Source: Bacteroidales bacterium UBA3816 (GTDB lineage Bacteria; Bacteroidota; Bacteroidia; Bacteroidales; P3). From it: a stretch of DNA of 15,625 nucleotides. A program made the translations under genes and the position numbers. This document shows, piece by piece, positions 1 through 8,681 of this stretch (position 1 is its first letter; each line of letters begins with the position of its first letter). Location: assembly GCA_002368955.1 (NCBI GenBank), contig DFDY01000096.1:1-15625 (forward strand), in the 5' to 3' direction. A model generated the notes under the pieces. The model did not search any database and was not told where the DNA came from. It saw only the letters and a program-made list of their open reading frames with translations.

Positions 1-110
1 GCTTTCGCCTTTTTTGTGATGAGGAGAGCTTCTCAAATACATCACCAGAATTAAACCCAAACGCTCTAGTACAAAGTATGACTGATTCTTGCTCGTATTT
101 CTCAATGTGG

Positions 111-125
111 CGTGTCTTCGACACG
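111..125. repeat. Perfect hairpin CGTGTC-TTC-GACACG
   Basis: A perfect 6-bp stem closes a TTC triloop. The core TCTTCGA is the same as in the hairpin at 197-213, so the two look like related structural units. Between them, GGGG and CCCC (about 136-152) can form a third, looser stem flanked by GTGT and ACAC. No T-run follows, so it is not an intrinsic terminator. Confidence 0.5.
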
Positions 126-196
126 CTGTGTAGTAGGGGTTTCGCTATCCCCACACTGCACTCCCGTTGGTCGCTTAGTATGGAGTTATTGAGATT

Positions 197-213
197 CAGC
201 CTCTTCGAGGCTG
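197..213. repeat. Perfect hairpin CAGCCTC-TTC-GAGGCTG
   Basis: A perfect 7-bp stem closes a TTC triloop, followed on the plus strand by CTAAAAAA. Read on the minus strand the stem is preceded by TTTTTT rather than followed by it, so it is not a standard terminator in either direction. It shares its TCTTCGA core with the 111-125 hairpin. Confidence 0.5.
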
Positions 214-699
214 CTAAAAAATCAGTCTTTTATCAAACTAGAGCCTAAGGTTTATGACATATTTTGGGGGGTCAATAATCCCACTCTAGGGCGATGATGG
301 CCATGGGCTGAAAAAAAATTTGGTTCAGGTGTAGTTTTTGGGGAAGTTGTTACGTATATAATAAGGATTGAGATGCGTGACGACACGTTGTCAACAGCCA
401 CACCGCACAGCTCGGGGACTCAGTGCCAATACAATATGGCTAGAACAGTTGTTGTTACGCACGATGATAAAGGTGAACATGATATTTTTTTATAAAAAGA
501 TGCAATTTTTATACATACTACTACGTTATTTGTTCTAATATCATTATTGGAATGAGGAGTAGACACACAACAGGACTGAAGCCATCATCCTACAGGAGCG
601 TCTCCACTAATCAATGGAAATTAATACATATAATAATAGCAGACAATACAGCTCACATTAAGAGAAACACACAAAACAAACTAATTAAATAACAACTAA

Positions 700-3600
700 A
701 TGAAAAGAAAAGTAATCTTAGCAACACTGCTCATGGCATTGCTATTGCCAATGACCCTGAGCGCGCAAGACTCGTTGCAGGTATGTAATGGCATTACGAC
801 CAACAACTACATACCTTTCTATGGGTACTACAATGACTCACGTTTCCGGAACGAGTTCGTCTATCCAGCCAGACTGCTGGGCGAAATGAACGGCGGGACC
901 ATTTCACACCTGACGTTCTATTCCCAGGACAACAGCCAGAGCTGGAACTCGAACCTCGTACTGAGGATTGCCGAGGTGAACGACACCTCCTATGACGCTT
1001 CTTCAGCATGGAAACTTCCTGACGGGACCGACACCGCTTGGACAGGCACCTGCTCGGTGGTGAACGGACGCTGGGAAATCGAACTTGACAACCCATACCT
1101 CTACAACGGGGGCAATCTGCTCATCAGCATCATGAACACTGCTGCGGGCACAGGCTGTCCCCACAGCCATTTTTATGGCCAGAATCTCTCCTATTCAGCT
1201 TCGGCCTATGTGAATGGGGCTACCTCTATCACCAACCCTTCAGCCAACAACACTCCCCAATTCCTTCCCAAGGTCACCTTTACCTACAGTATTTCTGGTG
1301 ACATCTGCTTCACGCCTAACAACCTTGTTGTCTCACACGTAACTTCTGACAGCGCCACCCTTAGCTGGAACTCACGCAACGGTGAGAGCAGCTGGGCCCT
1401 GTATCTGAACGGCACGTTTGTAAACGTGGTTTACGATTCCACCTATGTATTCGACAACCTGACTTCCAACACAGCCTACACCTTCCGTGTACGCGCCATC
1501 TGCGGTCCTGACGACACTTCCAACTATGCCACCACCACATTCCGCACCGCCTGTGGCTACATCACCGACTTGCCGTGGAACGAGAACTTCAACACTTATA
1601 CCGGCACCTCCTATTCCGATGCCGCCTCCTCCATCACCAACATTCCCTGCTGGAATGTGGTTGCAAATAATGCGAACTACAGTTTTCTGCAGAGCTCTTG
1701 GAACCATGACAGCGAAGCCACCGGCAACGCCATGCGCCTTTACGGTTCCACTTCTACCTACCCAACCTTCATCTCGCTGCCTTCTTTCCAAGAGGCCATT
1801 TCCAACCTCTCGCTGGGTCTGTGGATGACCGTGGACAACACGGATGCGGCTCTCGGCGTGGGCTATATGACCAATCCTGCCGACACCACCACCTATACCG
1901 AGGTGTCCCGATTGGTTGCCACAGCCAGCAACACCTGGGAATATTACATGACACCCATGAGTCCCAGTGCCACTGGCCGCATTGCCATCCGTTACTATGG
2001 CAACGACAATAACATCCGCCTGGACGACTTCACCGTGTTCGAGTCGCCCTCTTGCGCACGTCCTTCCTACATCGCCATGCGCAACATCACCTCTGACCAA
2101 GCCGAATTGTTTATCTTCGACACTGTGCGCACCGCCGCTTCCTACATTGTGAAGCTCTACAACGACAGCACTCTGGTGGACAGTATGAGCGTGAACGACA
2201 CAGTGGTTTCACTCACCTCGCTCACACCTAACACGGCCTACAGCCTGAGCATGACAGCCGTCTGCAGCGACGGCAGTGAATACGTTCCCTTCACTGCTCA
2301 TTTCCGGACTGCCTGCGTGGCCATAGCCCACGACAGCCTGCCCTTCGTTGAAGGTTTCGAGGCCTACAACGCCGGCTCCTCTTCGTCATCCACGGTGATG
2401 AACATTTCCTGCTGGAACGTTCTCAACCGCTATGGTGCCAACTATCCCTATTTTGCTAACGCCAACCACCACAACGGCAATAACAGCTTGGCCATATACA
2501 GCGAGAGCAGCACTCCCACCGTTGTGGCCCTGCCTTATTTCGAAGACAGCCCCAGCAGCCTTCAGCTGAACTTCTGGCTGTATGGCCAGTCGGTGCAGGT
2601 GGGAGTCATGAGCAACCCCACGGATGCCAGCACCTTTGTGCCCGTCCAGACTGCCACACCGGCCACAAACAACAACTGGTACATGTACGACGTAACCTTC
2701 GAAGGACACACCAGCGGCTACATTGCTTTCCGCTACAACGGCTCCAACTACAGCACTGCCTTCGTCGACGACATCTATGTGAACACTGTACCCACCTGTA
2801 CCCGTCCGCAGGCCCTGGTCATGCGCGGCATAACCGACGTGGAGGCCGAGCTGTACATCGTTGACACCGTGCTCGATGCCAGCAGCTACACCGTCACGCT
2901 CTACAACGACTCCACAATGGTCGACAGCATGGAGGTCTACAGCACTGTGGTCAATTTCTACTCGCTGACCCCCAACACCAACTACACCGTCAACATGACC
3001 ACTAACTGCAGCGACGGCGGCACCACCTCTACCCTTACCACTCAGTTCCGCACTGCCTGTGTGGCCATCCCCACTGACAGCCTGCCCTACGTAGAAGGTT
3101 TTGAGACCTATGCCGGCAGCAGCTACTCCTCTAGCACTAGCGCGTTCAACGCCCCCTGCTGGAGCATACTGAACCGCTACAGCAGCAACTATCCCTACAT
3201 CTCCACCTCTTATCATCACACTGGAAACCAAGCTCTTGCCATCTACAGTAACAGCAATTCCGCCACCATCGTCGCCCTGCCCCGTTTCGAGAACAACCCC
3301 AGCGACCTGATGCTCGATTTCTGGCTCTACGGACAGCCCGTTGAAGCTGGTGTCATAAGCAACCCGATGGATGCCAGCACATTCGTGCCCGTCCGCACCT
3401 GCACACCTGCCAGTACCTCGGTTTGGGAACATTTCGACCTGACCTTTGCCAACCAGAGCTCAGGCTATATTGCTTTCCGCTATGCCGGCAGCAACTACAG
3501 CACCAGCTACATAGACGACATCACCATCAGCCAGTTGCCCACCTGCACCCGTCCTTCTTCGGTGATGGCTGCCAACGTGGATTCCGTCAGTGCCGACATT

Positions 3601-6600
3601 ATCATCAACGATGCCAACAGCACTTTCCACTACATGCTTTACTTCTCGGCAAACGACAGCGTGGAGCTGTACGACACCATCTACCAGATGACCGACCTCA
3701 CCCCCAGCACTGCCTATACCATCAGTGTGCGTACCATCTGCAACAACGACAGCATGACCGAGGCCGTCACCTATAGCTTCCGCACCTCCTGCGGCATAAT
3801 CACCAACCTGCCCTGGCATGAGGACTTCGACAGCTACGCAAGCCTGTTCACCTCCTATGCCAACGAGATGGTGGGCGAAATGATACCCTGTTGGGGTCTC
3901 ATCAAGAGCAACACGAATGCCCGCATGTCGCTGACCCATTCTAACTATCGCTATGGCGATGCCGGCTACAGCCTTATGTTCTATCCTGGTGCCGCCAACC
4001 GCAGAAACTACATCATTCTGCCCGTGTTCAGCGAAGACATCAGCAACCTCGAACTCCAGTTCCAGACCCGTCCCGAAGGCACTAGCAGCTCAAGTGGCTC
4101 CTTCGACGTAGGCTATATGACCGATGCAAGCGACTCCACCACTTTCGTCAGCGTGCAGCATTACAACTACAGCGACTTCGATAACCAGTATGCACAGAAA
4201 CTAGTCACCTTCGACACCGCTCCTTCAGGAGCCCGCATAGCCATGCGCCACAACTCCTCCGCAAGTAACTACTACTGGTTTGTCGACGAGATAGACGTTC
4301 ACACACGTCCTTCCTGCGATATGCCCACCAGCATTGCCATAGCCGACGTGACCACCACTTCCATCACCGTCAGTGTGACCGGCAATGCCAACAACATCTA
4401 TGACTACCGCATTTATTCCAATGACGTAATTGTTGACTCAGCCACCTCGGTAGACACCTCGTGGACTTTTGACAACCTGCTTCCGAACCATCTTTACACC
4501 ATCATGGTCCGCACCGAGTGCTACTACGGCAGCTACACAGCCGCCCTCACCGTCTCGACCCGCACGGCCTGCTCTATCATCACCAGCAACGACCTCCCCT
4601 TCACCGAAGACTTCGAGAGCTACAACACTTCTCTCCACGATATTCCCTGCTGGACCTCTCAAAACTATGGCAGCTCCTATGCCTCCTATCCTCAGACCTA
4701 CAGCACAACTGGTCAGAACGGCAGCAGCACCAAGGCAGTTTATTTCTACGGCTATAACAACGTTGAATTCCTGGCCCTGCCCGAAGTGGAAAGCCTCAGC
4801 AACCTGCAGTTCTCATTTTTTGCTAAATCTTCTGGAAGCTACAACGTAGATATTACCGTTGGTGTCATGACCGACCCCACCGACACAACCACCTTCACTG
4901 CCTTAGAATCTGCAACTCTTGCCAATACCTGGGACTACTACATGACCGACCTCAGACAGTATAACGACACCGGCCGCTTTGTGGCCATTCGTTATGCTTC
5001 AGGCAGTAACTACCGCGGTTTATACATCGACGATGTAGAGTTGCGTGTGGCACCCTCCTGTGCTAGACCCACCGGCATTGCCATCACCAACATGACACCT
5101 ACCGCAGCCGTGCTCAACATCAACGACACCACGGGAGGCAACAACTACACCGTCACGCTCACCAGTGGCACCACTACCGACACCATCCTTGCTACCAACA
5201 CCCTGGTCAACCTCACCGGCCTGACCCCCAACACTTCCTATACCATCGGTGTAATAGCCAACTGCTCAGACGGTTATAGTTACCTTCCCATCACCGCTCA
5301 CTTCACCACCCCCTGCAGTGCCATCGACACACTGCCTTGGATTGAAGGATTCGAGAGCATGTCTACCGGCTTGTCCAACAACCTGCCTTGCTGGAGCTAT
5401 ATTGCCAACGGCAACAGCAGCAGCAAAGTTGAGGTTGTCAGCACCTCCTCGCGAGTTCACAGCGGAAGCAACTCACTTCGCTTTAACGGCAACTGCCAGA
5501 ACCCCAACTATGCCATCCTGCCCTACTTTGGCGACAGCATCCAGGGTCTCAAACTGAACATGTGGATTGTGGCAGAAAACGGCACCAATCCTGGCTTCCT
5601 CCGCGTAGGCTACCTGACCAACCCTACCGACAGCAGCACTTTCGTTCAGACGGCTTCGTTCAACTGCGCCAACTATACCACCTATAGTCAGGTCGAGGTA
5701 TACTTCGCCGGTGCTCCTGCAGGCTCCCGCATTGCCATCTCGCAGAAAAACAACGGCGCCAACTACTGGTGGTGGGTTGACGATATCGAAGTTGACTACG
5801 CTCCCATGTGCAGCACTCCTGTCATAGTCGTGAGCGACATCACTGACTCCAGCGCCACTGTCACACTCACCGATGCCGGCAGTGTCAACCACTACCGTCT
5901 CTTCACCTCGCCCACCGACAGCGTGGAAATCATAGGCAACACCTATCAACTCACCGGACTCACTGCCAACACCACCTACGCCCTCACTGCCAAGACCCTG
6001 TGCACTGCTGGCGAAGTCAGCAACAGCGCCGCTGCCACCTTCACAACGGACTGCGCTCCCATTCCTCACGCAATGCTGCCTTGGAGCGAAGGTTTTGAGA
6101 ACTACACCGGCAATACCTACTCCTCTGCCTCTGCTGCTTTCAACGATCCCTGCTGGTTGGTACTGGACCGCTATAGTGCCAACTACCCCTATGTCTGTTC
6201 CAATTCTTCCTACCCCCACAACGGCAGCCAGTGTCTGGCCGTATATGGTTCGTCTAGCACTGCCACCATCCTGGCCCTACCTGAGTTTGAGGACAGCCTT
6301 GCCAACCTACAGTTCTCCTTCTACATGATGAAGACTACCTCCAGTGCCTATGGTGTCGACGCCGGTTACTTGACCGACCCCAGCGACGCCAGCACCTTCG
6401 TTACCGTGCAAAGCTGCACCAACACCAGCAGCAATAGCCACGAGTACTACGAAATCAACTTCCCCAGCACAGCCAGCGGCCGCATTGCCCTGCGCTACAA
6501 CGGTTCCTACACCACCTTATACCTCGACGACATCAGCGTGGGCATCACCACCAGCTGCCGCCGTCCGACTGGCCTGACTGTCAGCAATATCACTGCCTAC

Positions 6601-8328
6601 AGTGCCAACATAACTATAACTGACACCACCTATAACAACAACTACCTAGTCATTGTCAACGGAAGCGACTCCTCCACCATCACTAACCAGACACTTGCCC
6701 TCACCGGGCTGACCCCTGCCACAAACTACACTGTCAGTGTCAGTTCTATCTGTTCCGACGGTAACGTCACCACCCCCGCAATCGTGTCCTTCCAGACACT
6801 CTGTGCTGCCATCACCACCCTCCCCTGGAGTGAGGACTTCAGCAGCATTCCCGCTGGTACCAGCAACATATACACGAATGGCTATCTTCCCTGCTGGGAT
6901 ATGTTCCGCGGCCGCTACATCGACTCCACCAACACCGTCACCAGCGAACCTGTCACTTCCGACATCTTCGCCCTCAACAGCAATGCCATGGGATCGACAC
7001 ACCTGCGCTGCAACATCTACGGCAACAACAACTACCGTTGGTTGGCAACTCCCTCATTTACACTCAGTACTCCTGCTGAGTTCTCCTTCCGCTATGCGCT
7101 GACCAAATTCAACAACGCCAACCCCATTGACTCCATTGGCTCCGACGACCGCTTCATGGTATTGGTCACTGCCAACGACGGCACCACATGGACACCTGTC
7201 TACACCTTTGGTCACGGCGCAGATGCCGATGTCCAGATTGACTCTGTGTCCAACACGCCCGACTCCGTGGCCATCGACCTGACCTCCTTCATGGGCCAGA
7301 CCATCCGCATCGCCTTCTATGGTGAGTCTGTCCGCAGCAACACCGACAACGACTTCCACATCGACGACCTCAGACTCATTTCCACCGGTCTGCCTCCCAC
7401 CTACTATGATGTCACCCTCCAGACAGCCGACAGCACCATGGGTACCGTCAGCCCTGCCGGAGTGACCTCTGTGCTCGAAAATGACAACTTCACTGCCACT
7501 GCCATTCCTAATGCCGACTACCACTTTGTAGCCTGGAGCAATGGCACCACACAAGTCAGCACCGACAACCCCTACACCTTCACTGTCACCTCCGACATCA
7601 CCCTCACCGCCATCTTTGAGCACGACATTGTCTATTATACCGTCAACGTCACCTCTGCCGACGCCACCCTCGGCACGGTATCACCCTATGGCGACACCCT
7701 TGTGGCAGAAGGCGAGAGCCTGACAGTACGGGCCAATCCTTACCCCAGTGCCCGTTTCAATGGCTGGTATGTAGGCGAGGAACTGGTCAGCAACGATAAC
7801 CCCTACACCTTCCAAGTCAACAACGACCTTCCCATTGTTGCCACATTCATGCAGCTGTACACTGTCACCATCGACGTCAACCCCTTCCATGGCGAAGCCA
7901 CCGGCGGCGGTGTATACGACGCTGGCAGCGAAGTGACCATCTCGGCTACGCCTAAAGCTGGTTACCTCTTCAATGGATGGTTGTTCAATGGCTCTGCCGA
8001 CACCATTTTCACCAATCCCTACACCTTCACGCTCAACGAGAACGCCAACATCGAAGCCCTCTTCAAGCAGCAGCCTGTAGGTATTGACCCAGTCGCCACG
8101 GCCGACTTCACCCTCTTCCCCAACCCTGCCAGCAACGTTGTCAACATCAGCGGACTTGAGACTGAAGCTGCCGTCACCATTCTGGACATGAATGGCCGCG
8201 AAGTCTTCCGCGCCACTGCCACAAACGACAATGTGGTCGTTGACCTGAAAGGCTATGCCCAAGGCACCTACTTCGTCCGTGTCACCGGCAAGCAGGGCAC
8301 TTCAGTCCGCAAGCTCATCGTGAAGTAA
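700..8328 (+). CDS. Giant T9SS-exported adhesin-like repeat protein (FN3/cleaved-adhesin repeats)
   Basis: A 2542-residue predicted cell-surface or secreted protein. Residues 1-22 are a signal peptide (KRK, hydrophobic core, cleavage after LSAQ). Residues 23-202 form an N-terminal beta-rich domain of unknown type. From Cys203 to about 2233 there are eight units, each a fibronectin-III-like half ending FRTAC-like and a jelly-roll half resembling the cleaved-adhesin family (LPWxExFxxY, PCW, and a closing DD). Unit starts fall at Cys203, 452, 700, 949, 1206, 1454, 1704 and 1953. Residues about 2236-2459 hold three InlB-B-like repeats (GTVSP, FxGW, NPYTF, ATF). Residues 2461-2542 are a type A T9SS sorting domain (LFPNPAS, DMNGREV, GTYFVRV, KLIVK). 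Cargo of this design is moved across the outer membrane by T9SS and processed by PorU. Adhesion or matrix binding is an inference; no catalytic motif is visible. It appears monocistronic, ending in a terminator. Confidence 0.9.
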   Translation: MKRKVILATLLMALLLPMTLSAQDSLQVCNGITTNNYIPFYGYYNDSRFRNEFVYPARLLGEMNGGTISHLTFYSQDNSQSWNSNLVLRIAEVNDTSYDASSAWKLPDGTDTAWTGTCSVVNGRWEIELDNPYLYNGGNLLISIMNTAAGTGCPHSHFYGQNLSYSASAYVNGATSITNPSANNTPQFLPKVTFTYSISGDICFTPNNLVVSHVTSDSATLSWNSRNGESSWALYLNGTFVNVVYDSTYVFDNLTSNTAYTFRVRAICGPDDTSNYATTTFRTACGYITDLPWNENFNTYTGTSYSDAASSITNIPCWNVVANNANYSFLQSSWNHDSEATGNAMRLYGSTSTYPTFISLPSFQEAISNLSLGLWMTVDNTDAALGVGYMTNPADTTTYTEVSRLVATASNTWEYYMTPMSPSATGRIAIRYYGNDNNIRLDDFTVFESPSCARPSYIAMRNITSDQAELFIFDTVRTAASYIVKLYNDSTLVDSMSVNDTVVSLTSLTPNTAYSLSMTAVCSDGSEYVPFTAHFRTACVAIAHDSLPFVEGFEAYNAGSSSSSTVMNISCWNVLNRYGANYPYFANANHHNGNNSLAIYSESSTPTVVALPYFEDSPSSLQLNFWLYGQSVQVGVMSNPTDASTFVPVQTATPATNNNWYMYDVTFEGHTSGYIAFRYNGSNYSTAFVDDIYVNTVPTCTRPQALVMRGITDVEAELYIVDTVLDASSYTVTLYNDSTMVDSMEVYSTVVNFYSLTPNTNYTVNMTTNCSDGGTTSTLTTQFRTACVAIPTDSLPYVEGFETYAGSSYSSSTSAFNAPCWSILNRYSSNYPYISTSYHHTGNQALAIYSNSNSATIVALPRFENNPSDLMLDFWLYGQPVEAGVISNPMDASTFVPVRTCTPASTSVWEHFDLTFANQSSGYIAFRYAGSNYSTSYIDDITISQLPTCTRPSSVMAANVDSVSADIIINDANSTFHYMLYFSANDSVELYDTIYQMTDLTPSTAYTISVRTICNNDSMTEAVTYSFRTSCGIITNLPWHEDFDSYASLFTSYANEMVGEMIPCWGLIKSNTNARMSLTHSNYRYGDAGYSLMFYPGAANRRNYIILPVFSEDISNLELQFQTRPEGTSSSSGSFDVGYMTDASDSTTFVSVQHYNYSDFDNQYAQKLVTFDTAPSGARIAMRHNSSASNYYWFVDEIDVHTRPSCDMPTSIAIADVTTTSITVSVTGNANNIYDYRIYSNDVIVDSATSVDTSWTFDNLLPNHLYTIMVRTECYYGSYTAALTVSTRTACSIITSNDLPFTEDFESYNTSLHDIPCWTSQNYGSSYASYPQTYSTTGQNGSSTKAVYFYGYNNVEFLALPEVESLSNLQFSFFAKSSGSYNVDITVGVMTDPTDTTTFTALESATLANTWDYYMTDLRQYNDTGRFVAIRYASGSNYRGLYIDDVELRVAPSCARPTGIAITNMTPTAAVLNINDTTGGNNYTVTLTSGTTTDTILATNTLVNLTGLTPNTSYTIGVIANCSDGYSYLPITAHFTTPCSAIDTLPWIEGFESMSTGLSNNLPCWSYIANGNSSSKVEVVSTSSRVHSGSNSLRFNGNCQNPNYAILPYFGDSIQGLKLNMWIVAENGTNPGFLRVGYLTNPTDSSTFVQTASFNCANYTTYSQVEVYFAGAPAGSRIAISQKNNGANYWWWVDDIEVDYAPMCSTPVIVVSDITDSSATVTLTDAGSVNHYRLFTSPTDSVEIIGNTYQLTGLTANTTYALTAKTLCTAGEVSNSAAATFTTDCAPIPHAMLPWSEGFENYTGNTYSSASAAFNDPCWLVLDRYSANYPYVCSNSSYPHNGSQCLAVYGSSSTATILALPEFEDSLANLQFSFYMMKTTSSAYGVDAGYLTDPSDASTFVTVQSCTNTSSNSHEYYEINFPSTASGRIALRYNGSYTTLYLDDISVGITTSCRRPTGLTVSNITAYSANITITDTTYNNNYLVIVNGSDSSTITNQTLALTGLTPATNYTVSVSSICSDGNVTTPAIVSFQTLCAAITTLPWSEDFSSIPAGTSNIYTNGYLPCWDMFRGRYIDSTNTVTSEPVTSDIFALNSNAMGSTHLRCNIYGNNNYRWLATPSFTLSTPAEFSFRYALTKFNNANPIDSIGSDDRFMVLVTANDGTTWTPVYTFGHGADADVQIDSVSNTPDSVAIDLTSFMGQTIRIAFYGESVRSNTDNDFHIDDLRLISTGLPPTYYDVTLQTADSTMGTVSPAGVTSVLENDNFTATAIPNADYHFVAWSNGTTQVSTDNPYTFTVTSDITLTAIFEHDIVYYTVNVTSADATLGTVSPYGDTLVAEGESLTVRANPYPSARFNGWYVGEELVSNDNPYTFQVNNDLPIVATFMQLYTVTIDVNPFHGEATGGGVYDAGSEVTISATPKAGYLFNGWLFNGSADTIFTNPYTFTLNENANIEALFKQQPVGIDPVATADFTLFPNPASNVVNISGLETEAAVTILDMNGREVFRATATNDNVVVDLKGYAQGTYFVRVTGKQGTSVRKLIVK
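1306..7398 (+). repeat. Eight tandem ~750-bp coding repeats
   Basis: Within the giant gene, the first cysteine codon of each unit recurs at 1306, 2053, 2797, 3544, 4315, 5059, 5809 and 6556, a spacing of 744-771 bp. Units are diverged overall. Units 2, 3 and 7 are most alike, sharing a Leu/Asn-Arg-Tyr...Asn-Tyr-Pro-Tyr segment after the PCW motif. The last unit has a longer, different jelly-roll half. Such arrays can change unit number by recombination. Confidence 0.85.
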
Positions 8329-8359
8329 CCCCAACTTCCACGAACACTAACTCTACTCA

Positions 8360-8393
8360 AGAGGGCGGTCCATCGGGCCGCCCTCTATTTTTT
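8360..8393 (+). terminator. Intrinsic terminator of the giant adhesin gene
   Basis: AGAGGGCGGTCC (8360-8371) pairs with GGGCCGCCCTCT (8375-8386) around an ATC loop, giving a 12-bp GC-rich stem with one G-U pair, followed by A and six T residues (8388-8393). It sits 32 bp after the TAA stop codon and should end transcription of the adhesin gene. Confidence 0.92.
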
Positions 8394-8425
8394 ACCTTTC
8401 AATAATAAGATACGGTGCTATTGAA

Positions 8426-8593
8426 CCCAAATCGGTCATTAGGCCGACATTTCAATCTAATTTACTTATTTTAGGTCTGTTTATGACATCTCAGCATTTC
8501 TTTCGGCATCTTGGCCGCATCCCTGTCTTGACGTAGCCCGCTTCGCCGGCAATAGTAATGCTAATCTGTCATATACCCTGATGACCGATTTGG
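8426..8593. mobile_element. MITE-like inverted-repeat element, copy A
   Basis: A non-coding element of 168 bp. Perfect 13-bp terminal inverted repeats, CCAAATCGGTCAT (8427-8439) and ATGACCGATTTGG (8581-8593), extend inward to about 17 bp with a G-T pair. It is bounded by a perfect direct repeat ATTGAA at 8420-8425 and 8594-8599, as expected of a target-site duplication. A 62-bp core (8480-8541) matches copy B (9739-9800) at 55 of 62 positions, and AATGCTAATCTG (8557-8568) is also shared. No transposase is encoded, so movement would need an enzyme supplied elsewhere. A structured RNA or protein-binding repeat is the alternative. Copies A and B lie in the same orientation on either side of the glycosyltransferase gene. 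Confidence 0.75.
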
Positions 8594-8681
8594 ATTGAAT
8601 AATCTGACTACATCAGTCAGTAGTGCCTGATACAACAATATTGCTTCATTATTCAAGGGTTTCTGCCTGCCTAGTTCTCTT

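Larger units (their letters stand above)
2..229 (-). other. Possible partial reading frame running off the left edge
   Basis: Read on the minus strand, one frame stays open from just after a TAA (plus-strand 230-232) to the window edge, 76 codons without a stop. It contains no ATG; GTG codons occur at codons 26 and 36. The translation is basic and hydrophilic, including LNLNNSILSDQRECSVGIAK and ending FEKLSSSQKRRK. I recognise no family. The two hairpins below lie inside it, so it may equally be a structured non-coding repeat that happens to be open, or the 5' part or remnant of a gene outside the window. Without sequence to the left this cannot be decided. Confidence 0.2.
1..699. other. Intergenic region upstream of the giant adhesin gene
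   Basis: No convincing complete gene is visible on either strand. The left third holds two strong hairpins and a reverse-strand open frame (listed separately). The right part is AT-rich and carries a perfect 8-bp inverted repeat, TATAAAAA (491-498) with TTTTTATA (506-513), which is too AT-rich to call a terminator. A TATAAT hexamer lies at 629-634, about 65 bp before the next start codon, but Bacteroidota promoters normally use a TAnnTTTG box and I found no good match upstream of 700. The last 40 bases before the ATG are A-rich with no Shine-Dalgarno sequence, as is usual in this phylum. Confidence 0.6.

Noticed and set aside
436..495. 19-residue ORF starting MARTVVVTHDD
   Set aside because: Very short, no ribosome binding site and no supporting context.
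2386..3432. 348-codon open frame antisense to the giant adhesin gene, and other long frames across 794-8262
   Set aside because: They are shadows of the strongly biased Ser/Thr/Asn/Asp-rich repeat codons; translations are Gly/Val/Ala-rich with no domain motifs and repeat in step with the sense repeats.
8604..8620. CTGACT/AGTCAG hairpin as a terminator for the minus-strand glycosyltransferase
   Set aside because: Short stem without a T-run on either strand; it could be an operator-like palindrome but nothing supports that.
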